A stretch of 34,040 bases of DNA from Nitrososphaeraceae archaeon (GTDB lineage Archaea > Thermoproteota > Nitrososphaeria > Nitrososphaerales > Nitrososphaeraceae), in assembly GCA_025937665.1 (NCBI GenBank), contig JAICQW010000002.1:1-34040 (forward strand), given 5' to 3'. A model generated the notes under the pieces. That model was given only the letters and a program-made list of their open reading frames with translations. It was not told where the DNA came from and did not search any database. The translations under genes and the position numbers were made by a program. Below are positions 29,403-34,040 of this stretch, one piece after another. Position 1 is the stretch's first letter; every line of letters begins with the position of its first letter.

Positions 29403-29720
29403 CTAATGCTTTTTACCAATCCGTTCAAATTCCTTCAAATACGATTGGTTTTTTGACCTCCACTTTTTAGTTATAAGCTCTCTTATTAGCAGCCACATAT
29501 CTGCAATAACATAACTCTGCCATTGGATGAGTTCATCTTCCAACTCTTTATCATGCTTTAGTATAAAACCCAATCTATCGTAGTTAGATGCTACATTTCT
29601 TGCTGCATCTTCTGTTGCCATATCAAGTTCGAAAACTAACTTTTCGTTTCCATTTCCCTCTTTTATCTGAGTTAGCAATTTACTTTTTCTAAGTGCCCTT
29701 CTCGTGAACAAATTTTTCAT
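29403..29720 (-). CDS. Hypothetical protein
   Basis: 105 aa intact ORF, no family recognised. Confidence 0.6.
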   Translation of the reverse strand: MKNLFTRRALRKSKLLTQIKEGNGNEKLVFELDMATEDAARNVASNYDRLGFILKHDKELEDELIQWQSYVIADMWLLIRELITKKWRSKNQSYLKEFERIGKKH

Positions 29721-30217
29721 CTTCTATTATTCTGGTAATATTTGTAACATTTGAAAAAAGATCAGATTGTCTCTTACGTTTACCTTCTCTATGGGATCTT
29801 AATATTCTGGCTAAAGACAATACCATAGCAGCTACGGAAAAATTAATGAAGATATTACTAACGGTTCCAATTGTTTATATTTATTATAGACATTATATAA
29901 TAATTAAACTTAGTTTATTCTAATATTGGTGTAATTGTAATTAAAATTGGATAAATATTAGGATGTTCCTCTTTCCAAGATATCCAATGATTTTGAATTT
30001 ATGAAATAGAGGCTAGTGTAAGCATAAATTATGAAATACCCACTTTACAATTGACGTGATTCTATGGATGTGCCAGTAAACGAGGGTATGATCTAGCTAT
30101 AGGTTTTACATTTAAGAAAATGGAAATTGCATAAAGAAATTTGAATTTATTTGGAAAAAAGCATAGAATCCGTTTTCTAATCCTTAAATACAATAATTTT
30201 GTTATCAATAAATTATC

Positions 30218-31309
30218 ATGTCTACTACTCAAGTTACGTCTGAATCACAAGGTCAATACAAAGCTAAGGCTTTCTCTGCAGCAAGCGCTACTTCCAAGCT
30301 TGTTCCGACAGTCATATCGCGGCGAGAACCAGGCAGTCATGATGTTCAAATAGAAATTCTTTTTTGTGGTATCTGCCATTCTGATCTGCACCAGGTCCGT
30401 AATGAGTGGAGTGTGATGCCTACTGTATATCCCTGCATTCCGGGTCATGAGATAGTCGGTAGAGTCACAAAGGTAGGATCTGCAGTCACCAAGTTCAAAC
30501 AAGGAGATCTAGCTGCTGTCGGCTGCTTGGTTGATTCCGATGGCTCGTGTCCCGATTGCCAGACCGGTCTTGAACAGTTTTGCCCCCAATTGACTCTTAC
30601 ATATAACTCACGTGATCCGCACTTGGGAGGTGTTACTTATGGAGGATATTCTGATAGCATTGTGGTTAAAGATCATTTTGTTCTTCATGTTCCTTCTAAC
30701 CTCGATCTTGCCGGAGTAGCACCACTCCTTTGCGCTGGAATCACAACATATTCTCCAATGAGGCACTGGGGTGTTACCAATGGTAAGAAAGTTGGAGTAG
30801 TTGGTCTTGGTGGACTAGGACACATGGCGGTAAAATTTGCACATGCGTTTGGTGCTTACGTTGTTGTTTTTACTACCTCGGAGAACAAGAAGGATGATGC
30901 TATTCGCCTTGGCGCTGACGAAATTATTATTTCCTCCGATCCTACTCAGATGAAAAAACACACATCCAGTTTTGACTTTATACTCGACACTGTATCTGCT
31001 GAACATGACATTAATGCCTACATCCAGCTACTCGGTCGTGATGGAAACATAACCCTAGTAGGCGCACCAGACAAGCCTCATGCCGTGTCTGCATTTGGAC
31101 TCTTGTTCCAGCGTCGCAGCATTTCTGGTTCAATAATAGGAGGTCTAGCCGAAACGCAGGAAATGCTTGACTTTTGTGGTAAACATAACATTACTGCTGA
31201 TGTTGAAGTTATTCCTATACAGAAAGTTAACGAGGCTTACGAGAGGATGCTCAAGTCGGATGTAAAGTATCGTTTCTCTATTAACATGGAGTCCATAAAA
31301 TCAGACTAA
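30218..31309 (+). CDS. Zinc-type NAD(P) alcohol dehydrogenase (CAD/YahK-like), second copy
   Basis: CGICHSDLHQVRNEW, YPCIPGHEIVGRV, VGLGGLGHMAVKFAHA, DCQTGLEQFC. Confidence 0.93.
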   Translation: MSTTQVTSESQGQYKAKAFSAASATSKLVPTVISRREPGSHDVQIEILFCGICHSDLHQVRNEWSVMPTVYPCIPGHEIVGRVTKVGSAVTKFKQGDLAAVGCLVDSDGSCPDCQTGLEQFCPQLTLTYNSRDPHLGGVTYGGYSDSIVVKDHFVLHVPSNLDLAGVAPLLCAGITTYSPMRHWGVTNGKKVGVVGLGGLGHMAVKFAHAFGAYVVVFTTSENKKDDAIRLGADEIIISSDPTQMKKHTSSFDFILDTVSAEHDINAYIQLLGRDGNITLVGAPDKPHAVSAFGLLFQRRSISGSIIGGLAETQEMLDFCGKHNITADVEVIPIQKVNEAYERMLKSDVKYRFSINMESIKSD

Positions 31310-31452
31310 AAAGACATCATCAGTCAGAACTAAAACCACTTTATTTGATCGGACTAAAATAAGAATCTCAAAGTTCAGTTTACCATACTTGCTGATGATG
31401 TATTTTCACTTGATTTTTGATCAACAACATTTATTTTATAAGTAACTTCAGA

Positions 31453-32121
31453 TCAATAAAATGGCTGCTCTCCCTTAACATGAATAGTGTATTCGCCAAT
31501 AGGTAACGGTTTTAGGAATATCCAATAGCCGTATGCAACGGCCTGAGTGGGTCCACTGCGAACATCAAAAATGTTATCTTTAGCAACAGTCAGGTCAAAC
31601 AGATCCGCTTTTATCCTCTGATATGTCAAGGAAATATCATCTAATTCTGTCCCTACATATGTTGCGGCACTAAGGTCTGATTCAAGTGCTCTCTTTAAAT
31701 CATCTTCACCCTTCGCGTTTGGGAAATCTGAGAATGATATTTCTGCATTAAGTACGGGATACAGGACTGCCTTTCCAGCGGGTATTGTTACCGTTCTATT
31801 AGCCACTGAATTATACGCACCGCTCAGGAAGAACACTGGTTCATCAGATGGTTGAAATTTCATAAGTGCAGTTCCATTGGGATTAAGAAGTGGGTTATTA
31901 TAGTATCCGGAGAACGAATAAGGCCATTTCCACCATTTCGCAGTCCATTCTGGTATCGTTATATTATAGGGTATCGCAGTACTATTAAACAACAATGAGT
32001 CAATTTGACTTTTTGATAAATCTGCGGATATGTTTTCAGTGAATAGTGGAAGCGAAGTAAATGTTATCACTAGTGCCATCGTCAGCAGAAACAAGAACTT
32101 GGATAAAGCAAATTTAGTCAT
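31453..32121 (-). CDS. Secreted hypothetical protein, probably truncated by an in-frame TGA (readthrough frame to 31375)
   Basis: Signal peptide; C-terminal YGYWIFLKPLPIGEYTIHVKGEQPFY* then in frame SEVTYKINVVDQKSSENTSSASMVN*. Confidence 0.75.
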   Translation of the reverse strand: MTKFALSKFLFLLTMALVITFTSLPLFTENISADLSKSQIDSLLFNSTAIPYNITIPEWTAKWWKWPYSFSGYYNNPLLNPNGTALMKFQPSDEPVFFLSGAYNSVANRTVTIPAGKAVLYPVLNAEISFSDFPNAKGEDDLKRALESDLSAATYVGTELDDISLTYQRIKADLFDLTVAKDNIFDVRSGPTQAVAYGYWIFLKPLPIGEYTIHVKGEQPFY

Positions 32122-32220
32122 ATGATTTCATTTATTTGGGGTAAACGTATAAACTTAATTATAAGAAAAATATCATATTTAACCTTTAAATTTGTAAGAA
32201 TTGATTACAAGACTAATGCT

Positions 32221-32463
32221 ATGAACAACGTTACTGAGGTTTATACTAAACAATTTGATGCCACAATACCAAAAGAAAGTCATCTTTTAAGTGAACGTTA
32301 CGGTACTTTTCCTGCCGCAGCGCACGGATGGTTTGTATTCTTAAAACCTCTTCAACGTGGGGATCATACTGTGTATTACCAAAACAGCGTTGAAGCTACA
32401 ACTCTTAGCGGAGCTGGAAATATGAATTCAGCCCAGTTTACTTATCATCTTACTGTTAAATAG
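32221..32463 (+). pseudogene. C-terminal fragment related to the product of 31453..32121
   Basis: KQFDATIPKESHLLSERYGTFPAAAHGWFVFLKPLQRGDHTVYYQNS...FTYHLTVK aligns by eye with DLFDLTVAKDNIFDVRSGPTQAVAYGYWIFLKPLPIGEYTIHVKGE; N-terminal half and signal peptide missing. Confidence 0.6.
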
Positions 32464-32713
32464 GTGTTTATATAAGAGGAATTGTTAGTACAAGTAATTT
32501 CAGTAATTCATGATGTATATCTTCCAACCATTTCCTCAACAGCATCATTGAGGTGGCATAATTTTTTCATCTATTATCGACTATGTCATGTTGGTAAGGT
32601 TCTGTCACATTTTATTAGGCTTTTGCTCACGGATAGTCATATGAGCGGCGACTAATAGAAAGAATATCAAAAATAATCGTTTAATTATAATAGTGTGCAG
32701 TACAAGATACTGT

Positions 32714-32911
32714 ATGATATTCGAAGATGAGCACATTATTCGGTGTAGCGAATGTGGAAGAAATCTAATAGTTAAAGATACTGTAAATAACGGGATTGCA
32801 TTTCTCAGTCATCTAAAGTTGGATCACGGTATTACCTACGTACCTCAACGCATGACTAAGACCAAGACCAAAATTAATACTAGCCAACAATTACAAAAAA
32901 TGGATTCCTAA
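32714..32911 (+). CDS. Small C2H2-like zinc finger protein
   Basis: IIRCSECGRNLIVKDTVNNGIAFLSHLKLDHGI (CxxC...HxxxxH). Track start at 32693; ATG at 32714 plausible. Confidence 0.6.
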   Translation: MIFEDEHIIRCSECGRNLIVKDTVNNGIAFLSHLKLDHGITYVPQRMTKTKTKINTSQQLQKMDS

Positions 32912-33306
32912 TTCATACTAAAGCCGTTACTCCTTATCAGTTACAAATTACTACGTCAAAGAATTTCTAAATCTTTCACAGAACATTGAATTGAGAATAA
33001 TGGTTGATATTTTGTATGATTCTGGTAAACAGAACTAATCAAAACATTGATGGTAAAAGAGGGATCTCATCCCACCAACGTTAACTTATTTAACAGAACA
33101 ACGTATAGAACGTGTATGGTTAATTTCTTAGATCTGAGATGAAATGTATTATTTATCTTATGCCATACCAAGTGACAAACTAATCTTACTAATGATTTAG
33201 CTCTCCTAGGGCCAATGAACTCAACTCAAATTATTCCTGTGCATTAGTAATATTTCTTGACTCATAATAATTGGAATTGTGAGATCCTATATCAAGAAGC
33301 CTTCAG

Positions 33307-33732
33307 ATGTTAAATTTCCGTTGGATTGAATACGCAAAATACGCTACATTAAATAGGGCAATAGGGTATATTATATCAGTTACTTTGGAACAAAATAATT
33401 TCCCTATGAGGGAATGGCATATTCAACATATGGAACAAACTGTTGTTAGGTTTGTGAAAGGATTATCTGAAAATGCGACGCGATGGGAGTTAAGATTGAA
33501 TAAGAAATATGGGACAATAAGCAAAGTGATCAAAAGAATTGATTATGACGTAAAACACGGTGTTACAAGTGAGCAAGTCTTTTCATTTTTGCAATTAATG
33601 AGGACAGATTCCGTCTACCTAGAAGTTATGGCTTGTGCAGGTTCAACGGAAAGGTTAAATGAATTACAGGCGTATTACAAAGAATCTATTCCGCAATTAT
33701 CTTATAACTGGAATAACGTTGTCACCAGATAA
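33307..33732 (+). CDS. Hypothetical protein
   Basis: 141 aa intact ORF, no family recognised. Confidence 0.6.
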   Translation: MLNFRWIEYAKYATLNRAIGYIISVTLEQNNFPMREWHIQHMEQTVVRFVKGLSENATRWELRLNKKYGTISKVIKRIDYDVKHGVTSEQVFSFLQLMRTDSVYLEVMACAGSTERLNELQAYYKESIPQLSYNWNNVVTR

Positions 33733-33776
33733 AAGTTAAATGATGTATTAAAAAAATTACTTGGATTACTAATATA

Positions 33777-34040
33777 TTACGCAATTTTTTGCGATATCGA
33801 TTTTCGAAGTTTATTTATACCATATCCAGACTTGGGTGATAAAATTATTGGATGTTCTATTTTTAGCTCATTGAAAGTCCTAGTAACATCATCAAAATCA
33901 GCTTTGTCTATTTTTGAAAAAACAGTTACAATTTTTTCTTTATTCACATTTAATTCTTGTAAGACATTCATACAACTGTAATACTTTATTTTTATTTTAT
34001 CCACAGGATCTGATGAATCAATAAGAAGAAGAATTATATC
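33777..34040 (-). CDS. hflX: C-terminal part of an HflX-like GTPase, continues past the right edge
   Basis: Frame is open to 34040: DIILLLIDSSDPVDKIKIKYYSCMNVLQELNVNKEKIVTVFSKIDKA...HPIILSPKSGYGINKLRKSI (HflX-type DASDP and NKxD-like region; here SKID). Confidence 0.7.
   Translation of the reverse strand, partial: DIILLLIDSSDPVDKIKIKYYSCMNVLQELNVNKEKIVTVFSKIDKADFDDVTRTFNELKIEHPIILSPKSGYGINKLRKSISQKIA

Noticed and set aside
1-34040. CRISPR array, tRNA, rRNA, intact transposase or integrase
   Set aside because: No regularly spaced direct repeats, tRNA-like T-arm sequences, rRNA-like blocks or transposase motifs found by eye; a scan with dedicated tools would be needed to exclude a divergent tRNA.

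Overview
AT-rich archaeal accessory region. The small proteins, secreted cupredoxin and DM13 proteins, and leaderless-looking genes with TATA-like boxes suggest an ammonia-oxidizing Nitrososphaeria (Thaumarchaeota) lineage; that assignment is an inference. I recognise a CPA2/Kef-type antiporter, a CDGSH/4Fe-4S protein next to a UBP-type zinc finger, a GH130-like glycosidase/phosphorylase, a GCS2-type ligase, a CBS pair, a methyltransferase, and a DM13 protein. I also recognise a triple F5/8C (discoidin)-metallophosphoesterase, a ferritin, a diiron-type MBL-fold protein, two zinc alcohol dehydrogenases, a cupredoxin, a PPOX-family protein, a subtilase, a compact three-gene cassette ending in an Hsp20-like protein, a SnoaL-like protein, a PD-(D/E)XK-like protein and the C-terminus of an HflX-like GTPase at the right edge. 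Short genes missing from the ORF track were read by hand: an AbrB-like regulator at 28267-28434, a 44-aa zinc-ribbon protein at 27934-28068 and a 45-aa CxxC protein at 8720-8857. Several decayed genes are also visible: a GNAT acetyltransferase with two frameshifts and a TGA, an O-methyltransferase remnant, and a secreted protein interrupted by one TGA next to a divergent partial paralog. The best candidates for undescribed biology are the 24.8-25.7 kb cassette with its upstream hairpin, the hairpin-rich 27.8-28.9 kb interval, and the triple-discoidin phosphoesterase. I saw no tRNA, rRNA, CRISPR array or intact transposase.
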